64,000 nucleotides of DNA from Bacteroidota bacterium (GCA_016183765.1 JACPEA010000008.1:98962-162961); one strand, 5' to 3'. Positions 37,188 to 46,926 are shown, counted from the first letter of the stretch. The notes: generated from the sequence alone by a model not told the origin. Program-made: numbers and translations.

Positions 37188-38759
37188 ATGGACCTCACCA
37201 GCCTGAATAAAGACCGGAAAAGAAGAAAGACCTCGATAGATATGAGTACCATGCTGTATGGCAAAGTACCGCCACAGGCAAAGGAACTGGAAGAAGCTGT
37301 GCTGGGCGCCGTCATGCTGGAAAAAAGCGCTTTTGATACCATTTCCGAGATCATCAAACCCGAATGTTTTTACGTTGAGGCCAACCAACTGATATACAAA
37401 TCCATGCAGGGCCTGCAGCAGAAAAGTATGCCCATCGATATCCTGACCGTGGTGGAAGAACTGAAAATGCGCGAGCAGCTGGATGCAGTGGGTGGGCCTT
37501 ATTATGTGACCAAACTCACCAACTCGGTGGTTTCTACCGCCAATATTGAGGCGCATGCCCGTATCGTACTGCAGAAATTCATCCAGCGTGAACTGATCCG
37601 CATCAGTGGCGAGATCATTGGGGATGCTTATGAAGACAGCACGGACGTATTTGACCTTCTGGATGAGAGTGAGACCAAGATGTTCAACATCACCAACAAT
37701 TACCTGAAGAAGAATTTTGAAGATATCCAGAACGTACTGGCCAAAACCATCAACCGTATTGATGAACTGCGTACCAAGACCGAAGACATTTCGGGGGTAC
37801 CCAGCGGATTTCCTACGCTGGACCGCATCACGTATGGCTGGCAGCCTACGGACCTGATCATCCTGGCGGCACGTCCCTCGGTGGGTAAAACAGCTTTTGC
37901 GCTGAACCTGGCCCGTAATTCGGCCCTGCACCCTACCAAACCGGTTCCGGTGGGTTTCTTTTCGCTGGAGATGAGTGCCTCACAGCTGGTACAGCGTATC
38001 CTGAGTGCGGAAAGTGAGATCAAGATGGAAAAGATCAGCCGGGGTAAACTGGAGAACTATGAGTACGAGCAGTTGCTGAGCAAGGGTATCAAGAAACTGG
38101 AAGTAGCCCCTATTTTCATCGATGATACCGCTGCACTGAATATTTTTGAATTCCGCGCCAAAGCCAGGAGGCTGGTGAACAAACACAATGTAGGTATCAT
38201 CATCATCGACTACCTGCAGCTGATGAGCGGCAGCGGCGACCGGAACAGCAACCGGGAACAGGAGATCAGCAATATCTCCCGTAACCTGAAAGCCCTGGCA
38301 AAAGAACTGAGTGTGCCCATCATTGCACTGAGCCAGTTAAGCCGTGCGGTAGAAACCCGTAAGGAAAGCAAGATGCCGCAGCTGAGTGACCTCCGTGAAT
38401 CAGGTGCCATTGAACAGGATGCCGATATGGTCATGTTCATTTACCGCCCGGAATACTATGAAGTGATGAACAACGAACATGGCGAGAGCACCCATGGTGA
38501 AACGCATATACGTATTGCCAAACACCGGAACGGTTCACTTGAAACCGTGAAACTGCGCGCCAAACTGGATATCCAGAAATTTGAAGAGTGGGACGATAAC
38601 GGCGGGATGCCCGGTTTGGGTGGCAGCTGGAAACCGGTTGGTCCATCGGCGCCCCCGGCTGCAGGTGGCGCGGGCGACAGCAAACTATTTATCCAGAAAG
38701 GCAGTAAGATGAACGGTGGTGATTTTGATGAAGGCTTCGACAACGACGCTCCCTTCTAA
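37188..38759 (+). CDS. dnaB: Replicative DNA helicase DnaB
   Basis: A 523-residue hexameric helicase that unwinds DNA at the replication fork. The N-terminal domain (about 25-130) includes EEAVLGAVMLEKSAFD. The RecA-like motor has Walker A RPSVGKTA near residue 230, Walker B IIIIDYLQLM near 340 and the SQLSRAVE motif near 384. No intein is present. The Gly/Pro/Ala-rich C-terminal tail ends in acidic DFDEGFDNDAPF, reminiscent of SSB-type acidic tips. The upstream region carries a DnaA-box-like array. Confidence 0.96.
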   Translation: MDLTSLNKDRKRRKTSIDMSTMLYGKVPPQAKELEEAVLGAVMLEKSAFDTISEIIKPECFYVEANQLIYKSMQGLQQKSMPIDILTVVEELKMREQLDAVGGPYYVTKLTNSVVSTANIEAHARIVLQKFIQRELIRISGEIIGDAYEDSTDVFDLLDESETKMFNITNNYLKKNFEDIQNVLAKTINRIDELRTKTEDISGVPSGFPTLDRITYGWQPTDLIILAARPSVGKTAFALNLARNSALHPTKPVPVGFFSLEMSASQLVQRILSAESEIKMEKISRGKLENYEYEQLLSKGIKKLEVAPIFIDDTAALNIFEFRAKARRLVNKHNVGIIIIDYLQLMSGSGDRNSNREQEISNISRNLKALAKELSVPIIALSQLSRAVETRKESKMPQLSDLRESGAIEQDADMVMFIYRPEYYEVMNNEHGESTHGETHIRIAKHRNGSLETVKLRAKLDIQKFEEWDDNGGMPGLGGSWKPVGPSAPPAAGGAGDSKLFIQKGSKMNGGDFDEGFDNDAPF

Positions 38760-38790
38760 GGATCCCAATAAGGTGCGGGACAGGAACCCG

Positions 38791-38798
38791 TACCTTTG
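38791..38798 (+). promoter_or_regulatory. -7 promoter box TACCTTTG for rsmE
   Basis: An exact TAnnTTTG match 43 nt upstream of the rsmE ATG and 31 nt after the dnaB stop. Confidence 0.6.
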
Positions 38799-38841
38799 CA
38801 GAAATACCATTCCGTACTGCTAATCCTGTACTTTTCTGATC

Positions 38842-39546
38842 ATGTCGTCGCTCCCTTTTTTCTACGAACAGGCCATTCCCGGCATACACGCTCAGGTTAC
38901 CCTGAGCGAGGAAACCAGCAAACACTGCATACAGGTATTGCGGATGAAAGCCGGCGCCAGGCTCCGGCTCACCGATGGCCTGGGCAACCTGTACCAGGCC
39001 AGTATCATCAGTGAGGACAAAAAAAGATCGGTAGTACTGATCGAAGAACACCGTACACAACCGGCACCCCCTATAAAAACAAGCATCGCCATTTCCCTGC
39101 TGAAAAATGCCAGTCGCTTTGAATGGTTCCTGGAGAAAGCAACGGAGATCGGCGTTACTGACATACAACCACTGCTTTGTCAGCGTACAGAACATAGCCG
39201 ATTTCGCCACGACAGGTTGAATGGCATACTGATCGCCGCCATGCTGCAGAGCCAGCAGGCCTGGTTGCCCATACTGCACGAGCCCGTATCTTTTACAGAC
39301 CACATAACAACATCCGACCGGCAACAGAAACTGGTGGCTCATTGCGAAGAAAGCACCAAACAGCTGATCAAAGACCTGCCCATTTTACCGGAGATAGAGA
39401 TCCTGATTGGTCCGGAAGGCGATTTTACTCCCGCAGAGATCAAAATGGCATTGGAGCATGGTTACGAACCTGTCAGTTTGGGAGATACCCGCCTTCGTGC
39501 CGAAACAGCCGGGGTTGTGGCATCCGCTTTGCTGGTGAACAGGTAA
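38842..39546 (+). CDS. rsmE: 16S rRNA (uracil1498-N3)-methyltransferase
   Basis: A 234-residue SPOUT-class methyltransferase acting on the 16S rRNA. The C-terminal SPOUT knot is clear: IEILIGPEGDFTPAEI (about 183-198) and LGDTRLRAETAGVVA (about 213-227). The N-terminal PUA-like domain binds RNA. Length is normal. It has its own promoter after dnaB. Confidence 0.93.
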   Translation: MSSLPFFYEQAIPGIHAQVTLSEETSKHCIQVLRMKAGARLRLTDGLGNLYQASIISEDKKRSVVLIEEHRTQPAPPIKTSIAISLLKNASRFEWFLEKATEIGVTDIQPLLCQRTEHSRFRHDRLNGILIAAMLQSQQAWLPILHEPVSFTDHITTSDRQQKLVAHCEESTKQLIKDLPILPEIEILIGPEGDFTPAEIKMALEHGYEPVSLGDTRLRAETAGVVASALLVNR

Positions 39547-39608
39547 CAACACCATGCCCCCATCTATACCAGGTAACGGACAAGTTCATTTAGTATATTC
39601 ATAACACC

Positions 39609-41207
39609 ATGAGAAGTATTTTTTTGGGCATAAGCTTTATACTGCAGGTATTCTGTTCCTGCAAATATTTTACACCCAGGCACGCAGTGGCCAGAGACAC
39701 TACCGTTACCCCTGCCACATCCTTTAACCCGGTATTCCTGGATAGTGCATCAGTAGACAGCTTTCTGACCAAACATCCCGAGTTTGCTGATTTTACCACA
39801 CAATTCCGGAACTTCTACCACCAACGCAATTATGAATATGCCTGGTTCGATACAACCGGTCTTGCCGAGCAGGCGCATAACTTCCTTAACCTGCAGAACA
39901 GTTATATCACAGATTTTTCGGACAGTTCTTTCTACAATAAACGGTTAGAGGAACTTTTTGAGGACATGCATATCCGGAAAGCAAAACCCAGCATGGGCGA
40001 ACCCAAAGTATTACAGGCAGAACTATTGCTGACGGGCCAGTTTTTCCGTTATGCGGCCAAAGTATTCAAGGGCAGCGACCTTGATGCCGGGCAACTGGGC
40101 TGGTATATTCCCAAAAAAAAGATCAACCTCACTGCCTTACTGGATTCTTCCCTCAAAACAGCCCAGGCAGAAGGTGCGCAATTTGTCATCGTAAACCCAC
40201 AGTATCATAAATTACAGGAGCAGTTGGGAAAATACCTGGCATTGGAAAAACAATACCCGAAAGACAGTATTACCCCCGTAAAAAAACCACTGAAGACCGG
40301 CGATACCGCGTACCGGATTACCCAGATCAAACAACGGCTGCAATTACTGGGCGATCTGCCCTCAGGCGATACCAGCAACCTCTTCGACAGCTCACTGGCA
40401 GCCGCGGTAAAAATATTCCAGCAAAGAATGGGACTTGCCACAGATGGTGTGATTGGCAGCAGGATGATCGCCGAACTGAATGTTTCCCTGCCAGACCGCA
40501 TCAGGCAGATCCTGGTAAACATAGAAAGGGTCAGGTGGATGCCGGCAGAAAGGGGCAGCAATTTTGTGCTGGTGAATATTCCCGAATTCAAACTGCATGT
40601 GATGGATAGCGGCCGGCAGGTATTGGGGATGGATGTGATCGTGGGAAAAGCGGCCAACAATACCGTGATCTTTACCAGCAACCTGAAATACGTGGTGTTC
40701 AGTCCCTACTGGAATGTGCCGCCCAGCATCACCCGCAACGAAATATTACCCGCCATCCGGAGAAACAGCCAGTACCTGGCAAGAAACAATATGGAGATCA
40801 CTTCCTACAGTAGTGGTTTACCCGAGATCAGGCAGCGGCCGGGTCCCACGAATGCACTGGGACTGGTAAAATTCCTCTTCCCCAACAATTATAATATCTA
40901 CTTGCATGATACACCCAATAAGGAACTGTTCTCCATGAGCAACCGGAGCTTCAGTCATGGCTGTATCCGCATCAGTGAACCCAAGAAATTTGCGGAATAC
41001 CTGCTGCGTGATGATCCTGTCTGGACCAGTGAAAAGATAGACAGTGCCATGCATTTATCAAAAGAAAAATGGGTGAACATCAATAAACCCATACCCGTTT
41101 ATGTTGTGTATTTCACTGCCTGGGTCGATGGGGACGGAAAACTGAATTTCCGCAATGACCTGTATAAACACGATAAAAAAATGGCTGAGAAATTATTCCT
41201 TAAATGA
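39609..41207 (+). CDS. L,D-transpeptidase with peptidoglycan-binding domain (YcbB-like)
   Basis: A 532-residue envelope protein forming 3-3 peptidoglycan cross-links or anchoring proteins to the wall. The N-terminal export signal ends near FCSC, compatible with a lipoprotein. A PG-binding module (LFDSSLAAAVKIFQQRMGLATD, about 258-279) precedes the YkuD catalytic domain with the active-site motif SHGCIRI (about 451-457). Length and order fit the YcbB/LdtD group. Confidence 0.9.
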   Translation: MRSIFLGISFILQVFCSCKYFTPRHAVARDTTVTPATSFNPVFLDSASVDSFLTKHPEFADFTTQFRNFYHQRNYEYAWFDTTGLAEQAHNFLNLQNSYITDFSDSSFYNKRLEELFEDMHIRKAKPSMGEPKVLQAELLLTGQFFRYAAKVFKGSDLDAGQLGWYIPKKKINLTALLDSSLKTAQAEGAQFVIVNPQYHKLQEQLGKYLALEKQYPKDSITPVKKPLKTGDTAYRITQIKQRLQLLGDLPSGDTSNLFDSSLAAAVKIFQQRMGLATDGVIGSRMIAELNVSLPDRIRQILVNIERVRWMPAERGSNFVLVNIPEFKLHVMDSGRQVLGMDVIVGKAANNTVIFTSNLKYVVFSPYWNVPPSITRNEILPAIRRNSQYLARNNMEITSYSSGLPEIRQRPGPTNALGLVKFLFPNNYNIYLHDTPNKELFSMSNRSFSHGCIRISEPKKFAEYLLRDDPVWTSEKIDSAMHLSKEKWVNINKPIPVYVVYFTAWVDGDGKLNFRNDLYKHDKKMAEKLFLK

Positions 41208-41249
41208 TCCGGCCAGCTACGGAGTTTTCGCTGAGATATATCCAAACAG

Positions 41250-41257
41250 TACATTTG
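41250..41257 (+). promoter_or_regulatory. -7 promoter box TACATTTG for the acetyltransferase gene
   Basis: An exact TAnnTTTG match 16 nt upstream of the ATG at 41274. Confidence 0.6.
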
Positions 41258-41273
41258 TAAAAACAGGGTCACT

Positions 41274-42443
41274 ATGCAACTGGTAGAAGTAACCAACACA
41301 AAAACCGCCAAAGAGTTTCTGGAAGTGAACGCGCTGATGAACCGGGGAAATCCCCTGTACATCCGTTCCCTGGACAATGAGGTGAACGATGTGTTCGACA
41401 CTGCCAAAAACAAACAGTACAAATACGGAGAGACCAAAAGATGGGTACTGAAAGACGATCAAGGGCAACTGATCGGCCGTATTGCCGCTTTTACTAATTC
41501 CAAATACATCAACAAAGGGACCGCTTTCTTAACAGGTGGTATCGGTTTTTTCGACAGTATCAACAACCAGCAGGCAGCCAATCTCTTATTTGATACCGCT
41601 AAAGAATGGTTACAAAACAAGGGTATGCAGGCCATGGATGGTCCGATCAACTTTGGCGACCGCGATAAATGGTGGGGACTGATGGTGGAAGGATTTGACA
41701 GTGAGCCCATGTATGGCATGTCGTTCAACCCTGCCTACTACGAGAACCTGTTTGAGCAATATGGTTTTCAGAATTATTATAACCAGTATTACTACTACAT
41801 GAACGTGGATGATCCCCTGCCCCAACGTTTTGAAGAAAGGCATGCCAAGTTCAAAGCCAAACCAGGTTACGAAGCCCGGCATGTGAAACTGAGTGCACTG
41901 GAAAAATATGCGGGTGATTTTGCCACGGTGTACAACGCAGCCTGGGCACAGCACGGAGAGAACAAGGAGATCACCAAAGAACAGGTAATGAAACTGTTCT
42001 CCAAAATGAAACCCATCATGGATGAGCGGACCGTATGGTTTGCCTATTACCGCGAAGAGCCCATTGCCATGTTCATCAACATACCCGACCTGAACCAGTA
42101 CTTCAAACATTTTAATGGCAAACTGGGTATGCTTGAGAAACTGCGTTTGTTATGGATGAAAAGAACCGGTTATAACAAACGGCTTACCGGTCTGGCTTTT
42201 GGGGTGGTACCCAAGTACCAGGCATTGGGTATCGATAGTTTCATGATCTACGAATGTGCCCTGCTGTTACAGGGCAAGGGCTGGTATACCCAATACGAAA
42301 TGGGCTGGGCGGGAGAGTGGAACCCGAAAATGATCAATATCTATAAAAGCCTGGGGGGCAGGCAGAGCCGCCGTATGGTCACTTTCCGCTATCTGTTCAA
42401 CCGGGAGCAAAGCTTTGAGCGTCACCCGGAAATGGAATACTGA
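41274..42443 (+). CDS. GNAT-like acyltransferase, Bacteroidota type
   Basis: A 389-residue cytoplasmic protein with two GNAT-like halves. The N-terminal half has VLKDDQGQLIGRIAAF, and the C-terminal half has FGVVPKYQALGIDSFMIYECAL (about 305-326), an acyl-CoA loop-like stretch. Related proteins of this length are common in Bacteroidota and are usually annotated as GNAT N-acetyltransferases without known substrate. It is monocistronic, with its own promoter. Confidence 0.7.
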   Translation: MQLVEVTNTKTAKEFLEVNALMNRGNPLYIRSLDNEVNDVFDTAKNKQYKYGETKRWVLKDDQGQLIGRIAAFTNSKYINKGTAFLTGGIGFFDSINNQQAANLLFDTAKEWLQNKGMQAMDGPINFGDRDKWWGLMVEGFDSEPMYGMSFNPAYYENLFEQYGFQNYYNQYYYYMNVDDPLPQRFEERHAKFKAKPGYEARHVKLSALEKYAGDFATVYNAAWAQHGENKEITKEQVMKLFSKMKPIMDERTVWFAYYREEPIAMFINIPDLNQYFKHFNGKLGMLEKLRLLWMKRTGYNKRLTGLAFGVVPKYQALGIDSFMIYECALLLQGKGWYTQYEMGWAGEWNPKMINIYKSLGGRQSRRMVTFRYLFNREQSFERHPEMEY

Positions 42444-42546
42444 ACCCGTGCAGTCCCGGCATAGTCCTGAAAATTGTTCACATTGACCAGAAGCCTGTTG
42501 GCAACCGATTGTTGCTCACAGCTAATATGTATCTTGCAAGCTCGCT

Positions 42547-44373
42547 ATGGAGAATAAGTTTATTGTTTCGGCACGAAAATACAGGCCACAGAATTTTAAT
42601 ACGGTGGTGGGGCAGTCGCATATCACTACCACATTAAAAAATGCGATCCGCAATAACCAGCTGGCGCATGCATTCCTGTTTTGCGGTCCGCGCGGCGTGG
42701 GCAAAACCACCTGTGCCCGTATCCTTGCCAAAACCATCAACTGTACCAATCCCACACCCGATGGCGAAGCCTGTAACACCTGTAACAGCTGCCTATCTTT
42801 CGATGCGGGCACATCGCTCAATATTCATGAGCTGGATGCCGCCAGCAACAACTCGGTAGATGATATCCGTACGCTGGTGGAGCAGGTGCGGTTTGCGCCT
42901 CAGGCGGGCAAATACAAAGTGTATATTGTGGATGAGGTACATATGCTGAGCGCGAGCGCCTTCAACGCTTTCCTGAAAACACTGGAAGAGCCTCCCTCCT
43001 ATGCCATTTTTATCCTGGCCACCACTGAAAAACACAAGATACTGCCAACGATCCTGAGCCGTTGCCAGATCTTCGATTTCAAACGCATCACCAATAACGA
43101 TACGGTCGATCACCTGCAGGAGATCGTAGACAAGGAAGAGATCAAGGCCGAGAAAGCCGCACTCCAGGTGATCGCACAGAAAAGTGAAGGTTGTATGCGC
43201 GACTCGCTGAGTATCCTCGATAAGATCGTCAGCTTCACCAATGGAACGGTCACATACCAGAATACACTGGAACACCTGAATATCCTGGACGAAGACTATT
43301 ATTTCAAATTGCTGGAAGCCATGCAGCAGCAGGATATGGCAGCCGCCATGTTACTGTTCGATGAGATCAACCGCAAGGGTTTTGAGGGCGACCTGGTATT
43401 GAATGGTTTTGCCGAATTCATCCGCAACCTGCTCGTATGCAAGGATCCCAAATCCGCCGCCCTGCTCGAAGTGGTGGAGGGTATGCGCGATAAATATGTG
43501 GCCACTGCTTCCCAGACAGGCATGTCTTACCTGGTAAGTGCATTGAATATCCTAAACGAGTCTGAGATCAACTATAAAATGGCACGCAACAAAAGATTGC
43601 ATGTGGAGCTGACCCTGATCAAACTCAACTTCCTGCAACAAGCCATCGACCTCTCTGTAGAAAACGGGCAGGTGGTTAAAAAAAAACGACTTGACGGACC
43701 GGTAGCATTCCGTAGCAAACCGGTAACACCTGTTCAGTTCAAACCAGCCGGTATTGCCGCACCTGCCGCCACCGAAGCCCGTTTGTACATAGCGCAAAAA
43801 ACACCGCTACAGACCACAGCAGCTGCACCCACAAAAACAACAACGGCGGTTCAGGCTGCTCCTCAGCCAACCGCATCCACACCGGTGCCTCGCAATATAC
43901 CACCTGCATCCGGCGGTACTAAAAAACGCCTGCTGGATACCCTGCGCGAAAAATATGGCGACCAGTATGCCATTGAAGAAGTGAAAGAGGCCGAGACACT
44001 GCATATGGAGAAACTGCGCGAATGCTGGGACAGTTATGCCGCACAGCTGGAAAAACAGCAGAAGCACTCATCAGCCGGCACGTTCAGATCGGCAAGGCTG
44101 ACGATAGAGAATGATATCCGTTTTACCGTTACCGTATCCGCACTTACTTCCCAGAAATTTGTGGAACAGGAACGGATGATGCTGGCAGACCACCTGCAAA
44201 CCAGTTTCAATAACCGCGCCATCATCTTCGAAGTACTGGTAGAAGCTTCTGAAAGAGAAGACATACCCGTACACATGCGCCTGAACAGCAAGCAAAAATT
44301 TGAACATATTGCAGAACAGTACCCACTGGTGAAGGAACTGAAAGAAAGGCTGAAACTGGAGATAGATTATTAA
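42547..44373 (+). CDS. dnaX: DNA polymerase III subunit gamma/tau
   Basis: A 608-residue AAA+ clamp-loader subunit. Walker A GPRGVGKTT is near residue 46, four zinc-binding cysteines lie in CTNPTPDGEACNTCNSC (about 65-81), and Walker B VYIVDEVHML is near 121. A Pro/Ala/Thr-rich linker (about 395-455) separates a C-terminal domain (about 460-608), consistent with full-length tau. No obvious A-rich slippery frameshift site for a short gamma form was noticed, except a run of eight A residues at 43679-43686. Confidence 0.95.
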   Translation: MENKFIVSARKYRPQNFNTVVGQSHITTTLKNAIRNNQLAHAFLFCGPRGVGKTTCARILAKTINCTNPTPDGEACNTCNSCLSFDAGTSLNIHELDAASNNSVDDIRTLVEQVRFAPQAGKYKVYIVDEVHMLSASAFNAFLKTLEEPPSYAIFILATTEKHKILPTILSRCQIFDFKRITNNDTVDHLQEIVDKEEIKAEKAALQVIAQKSEGCMRDSLSILDKIVSFTNGTVTYQNTLEHLNILDEDYYFKLLEAMQQQDMAAAMLLFDEINRKGFEGDLVLNGFAEFIRNLLVCKDPKSAALLEVVEGMRDKYVATASQTGMSYLVSALNILNESEINYKMARNKRLHVELTLIKLNFLQQAIDLSVENGQVVKKKRLDGPVAFRSKPVTPVQFKPAGIAAPAATEARLYIAQKTPLQTTAAAPTKTTTAVQAAPQPTASTPVPRNIPPASGGTKKRLLDTLREKYGDQYAIEEVKEAETLHMEKLRECWDSYAAQLEKQQKHSSAGTFRSARLTIENDIRFTVTVSALTSQKFVEQERMMLADHLQTSFNNRAIIFEVLVEASEREDIPVHMRLNSKQKFEHIAEQYPLVKELKERLKLEIDY

Positions 44374-44468
44374 CCCCGATACCTGCCGTAAAAAGCCAGG
44401 AAGACAGGATAGCATTGCCTTTACTTTACACCAACTATTTCTTATCTTAGATAATTCAATATATTCCC

Positions 44469-44915
44469 ATGCCAATATCTACCCTGAAATATACCAATGG
44501 CGAAGTAACGGTTGTATGGAAGCCGGGCATCTGCATACACAGCCGTATCTGCTGGACAGGGCTCAGAGAAGTATTCGATCCTACCAAACGCCCCTGGATA
44601 AATATGCAGGGCGGAACTACCGAACAGATTATTGAACAGGTGCGCAAATGTCCGAGTGGTGCATTGAGTTATTTTAGGAACAACGAAGATGCCGAAAATG
44701 AAACAAAGACTACTATTACCAGTGAAGCTGCGGAGATACTGAATATACAGATCCGGCCCAATGGCCCCATTCTTATCTCTACCGATTGCCGGATCACCCA
44801 TAGTAATGGCGATGTAGAGATCAAAAAAGGAAAAACTTCTCTTTGCCGCTGCGGTGGATCCGCCCGCAAACCCTACTGTGATGGATCACATAAAACCAAT
44901 GGATTCCAGGGGTGA
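44469..44915 (+). CDS. Iron-sulfur protein with Fer4_19 and CDGSH domains
   Basis: A 148-residue protein. The N-terminal half (about 1-70) is the (4Fe-4S) Mjc-like/Fer4_19 type, with C22, C28 and C60 (CIHSRICW and KCPSGAL). The C-terminal half carries a CDGSH [2Fe-2S] motif, CRCGGSARKPYCDGSH (about 126-141), with the three Cys plus one His ligand set. The role is probably redox or iron homeostasis. The TGA stop is provided by the first bases of the adjacent GTGAGGC repeat. Confidence 0.88.
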   Translation: MPISTLKYTNGEVTVVWKPGICIHSRICWTGLREVFDPTKRPWINMQGGTTEQIIEQVRKCPSGALSYFRNNEDAENETKTTITSEAAEILNIQIRPNGPILISTDCRITHSNGDVEIKKGKTSLCRCGGSARKPYCDGSHKTNGFQG

Positions 44916-45065
44916 GGCGTGAAACGTCAGTCGTGAATAGTGAGTAGTGAGTAGGAAGTGTTGGCTACAGATAGCTGATAGTGGCCTATTGACCACTGAC
45001 GTTTCACTACTCACCACTCACAATTGACAATTGCCGACTCACGATTCACGACTCACGACTCACCC
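44913..45065. repeat. Intergenic inverted repeat joining two convergent stop codons
   Basis: The left arm (44913-44958) has GTGAGGC, GTGAAAC, GTCAGTC, GTGAATA, GTGAGTA and GTGAGTA words. The right arm (44988-45065) has ACTGACG, TTTCACT, ACTCACC, ACTCACG and ATTCACG words. GAAACGTCAGT and ACTGACGTTTC are exact complements. The stop codons of the CDGSH gene (44913-44915) and of the convergent SUI1 gene (45060-45062) are both TGA triplets within the outermost repeat words. Confidence 0.88.
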
Positions 45066-45404
45066 CTTCTTCGATCCCGAATACCCATTCTTCAGCAGCC
45101 ATTGCAATACCTTATCCCGCTGATCGCCCTGCACAATGGCTTCGCCGTCTTTTACACTGCCGCCGGTTCCGCAGAAATTCCTGAGTTTTTTGCCCAGGTC
45201 TTCCAGGTCCGCTTCTTTGCCCACAAAACCGGTGACCAATGTTACGGCTTTGCCAGCCCTTTGTTTGGTATCCAGGCGGATACGCAGTTTTTGCTGGTTG
45301 GCGGGTAAAGTATCCCGCGTTTCCGCTGCCTCCTCTTCAAAACGGAAAGAAGGGTCGGTACTGAATACAAAACCTCTGGCATCGGGTTTATTTTTTTTGC
45401 TCAT
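45060..45404 (-). CDS. SUI1/eIF1-like translation factor (YciH type)
   Basis: A 114-residue protein of the SUI1 family. The core spans about 40-114, with LVTGFVGKEADLEDLGKKLR and the glycine-rich GTGGSVKDGEAIVQGDQRDKV (about 81-101). Eukaryotic eIF1 scans for start codons; the bacterial YciH homologues affect initiation fidelity in vitro. In its leader, TTTGCGCC (45436-45443) and GGCGCAAA (45468-45475) form an 8-bp stem around a second small stem. It is transcribed in the same direction as nadC. Confidence 0.9.
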   Translation of the reverse strand: MSKKNKPDARGFVFSTDPSFRFEEEAAETRDTLPANQQKLRIRLDTKQRAGKAVTLVTGFVGKEADLEDLGKKLRNFCGTGGSVKDGEAIVQGDQRDKVLQWLLKNGYSGSKKG

Positions 45405-45484
45405 AACGTCTTGAATAAAATTTACTGATCATTGATTTGCGCCAGTGTGATGTTATTTGCCCGCAAAGGCGCAAAGATGCAGTT

Positions 45485-46345
45485 TTATAGGAGTATGGCT
45501 TTCAGGCTCAGATCGATGCTTTGTGCCTGGTGTATCAGTCCGCCCACACTTACATAATCCACGCCGGTTGCCGCGTAGGCTTCGATCGTGTTCAGATTGA
45601 TGCCGCCGCTGGCTTCCGTTTCAAATGCACTTTTGATGATCTGTAAAGCTTCCGTGATCAGCTCCGGTGTAAAATTATCCAGCATAATGCGGAACACTTT
45701 ACCCTTGCCCATTTCGCAAACCGTTCGTACATCCTGCAGGCTGCGTGTTTCCACTTCTATGCCAAGAGGGTTTGCCATTTTCTGCGAATATGCATAAGCC
45801 GCCTCAATGGCCTGCGCAATGCCACCGCAATAATCAATATGGTTGTCCTTCAGCATGATCATATCGTACAGACCAAAACGATGGTTCACCCCTCCGCCGA
45901 TCTTCACTGCTTCTTTCTCCAGCAGGCGGAAATTGGGCGTGGTTTTGCGGGTATCCAGCAAACGGGTATGATAGCCCTTTAGTTTTTCCGTGTAGCGATG
46001 GGTAAGGGTAGCAATACCGCTCATGCGCTGCATACAGTTCAGCACCAGTCTTTCACAGGTGAGGATGGTATGTACACTGGCTTCCACCTCGAAGGCTTTT
46101 TCGCCGCTTTGTACGGCGTCACGGTCTTTTTGGAAAGCAGTGAAGACCACACCAGGCTCTTGCATGCGAAAGATCTTTTCGGCAACGGCCATACCGGCCA
46201 GTATACCATCCTGTTTGATCTTTAATACGGCTTTACCTTTTTTCTGCGGCGGTATACAGCTGAGCGTGGAATGGTCCCCATCGCCCACATCTTCCAGCAA
46301 AGCTTCTTTTACCAGGTGTTCCAATTGTTCGTTGAACGATTTCAT
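45485..46345 (-). CDS. nadC: Nicotinate-nucleotide diphosphorylase (carboxylating)
   Basis: A 286-residue enzyme converting quinolinate and PRPP to nicotinate mononucleotide in NAD synthesis. The conserved TRKTTPNFRLLEKEAVKIGGGVNHRFGL (about 132-159) and EVETRSL (near 197) contain the basic substrate-binding residues. Length is typical. It follows the DUF4783 gene on the same strand, as in other Bacteroidota, but a terminator separates them. Confidence 0.95.
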   Translation of the reverse strand: MKSFNEQLEHLVKEALLEDVGDGDHSTLSCIPPQKKGKAVLKIKQDGILAGMAVAEKIFRMQEPGVVFTAFQKDRDAVQSGEKAFEVEASVHTILTCERLVLNCMQRMSGIATLTHRYTEKLKGYHTRLLDTRKTTPNFRLLEKEAVKIGGGVNHRFGLYDMIMLKDNHIDYCGGIAQAIEAAYAYSQKMANPLGIEVETRSLQDVRTVCEMGKGKVFRIMLDNFTPELITEALQIIKSAFETEASGGINLNTIEAYAATGVDYVSVGGLIHQAQSIDLSLKAILL

Positions 46346-46370
46346 GCTGTAAATGTAGGGGCTGCTACAG

Positions 46371-46401
46371 AAAAATCCCGCTCCGGGTTACAGAGCGGGA
46401 T
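46371..46401 (-). terminator. Rho-independent terminator after the DUF4783 gene
   Basis: A 9-bp stem, ATCCCGCTC with GAGCGGGAT and a 9-nt loop, has T residues on both sides, so it could work on both strands. It lies 26 nt after the DUF4783 stop and 26 nt before the nadC start. Confidence 0.8.
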
Positions 46402-46426
46402 CTTTTTAGTGTTTTCCAATCGGTTA

Positions 46427-46810
46427 TCAGCTGATCCGTAAAGTGATGATCTGCCTTTTACCGTCTTTTACCTTGAGCATGATGGTGATATTATGTCCCT
46501 TGGCATTATTGTTCAGCAGTTTACCAGCCAGGTACATGGTGGTGCCGATCTCGCGTTCAGAGGTCTTCTCGAAGCCTTTGATGCCGTTTTCTGCAAAAAA
46601 AGCCTTCAGGGTAAGGGTGGCCTGGTTGCGGCCTATGTTCTTTACCTCGTCTTTATCAAGGAGTTTGATATCAACATAATCATCAAAATAATTGCCCACC
46701 TGGCCTGCATCGGCCGATCTGAATGCACTCACAATGGCATCTACATCGCCCTGAGCGGTAAAGGACATCAATCCCATTACCAGGCCGGTCAATAAGAGTA
46801 ACTTTTTCAT
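46427..46810 (-). CDS. DUF4783 domain-containing exported protein
   Basis: A 127-residue protein with a signal peptide (MKKLLLLTGLVMGLMSFTAQG) and a compact domain resembling the NTF2-like fold, matching DUF4783. Function is unknown. The conserved features are AFRSADAGQVGNYFDDYVDIKL (about 29-50) and a final strand RQIITLRIS. The ATG at 46810 gives the signal peptide at the N-terminus. It lies before nadC, a conserved neighbour in Bacteroidota. Confidence 0.82.
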   Translation of the reverse strand: MKKLLLLTGLVMGLMSFTAQGDVDAIVSAFRSADAGQVGNYFDDYVDIKLLDKDEVKNIGRNQATLTLKAFFAENGIKGFEKTSEREIGTTMYLAGKLLNNNAKGHNITIMLKVKDGKRQIITLRIS

Positions 46811-46926
46811 AATACACGATTTGTTACACCCCACTGGTTGCTAAAAACATGCCAAACTCAGGTATCCAGGGTATTGGGATAAAGTTAACATCTATTCATC
46901 AATTGTAAATGCAGTAATTTTATCCT

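Noticed and set aside
37188..38759. Intein or frameshift in dnaB
   Set aside because: The gene is full length with all motifs in one frame; no insertion is present.
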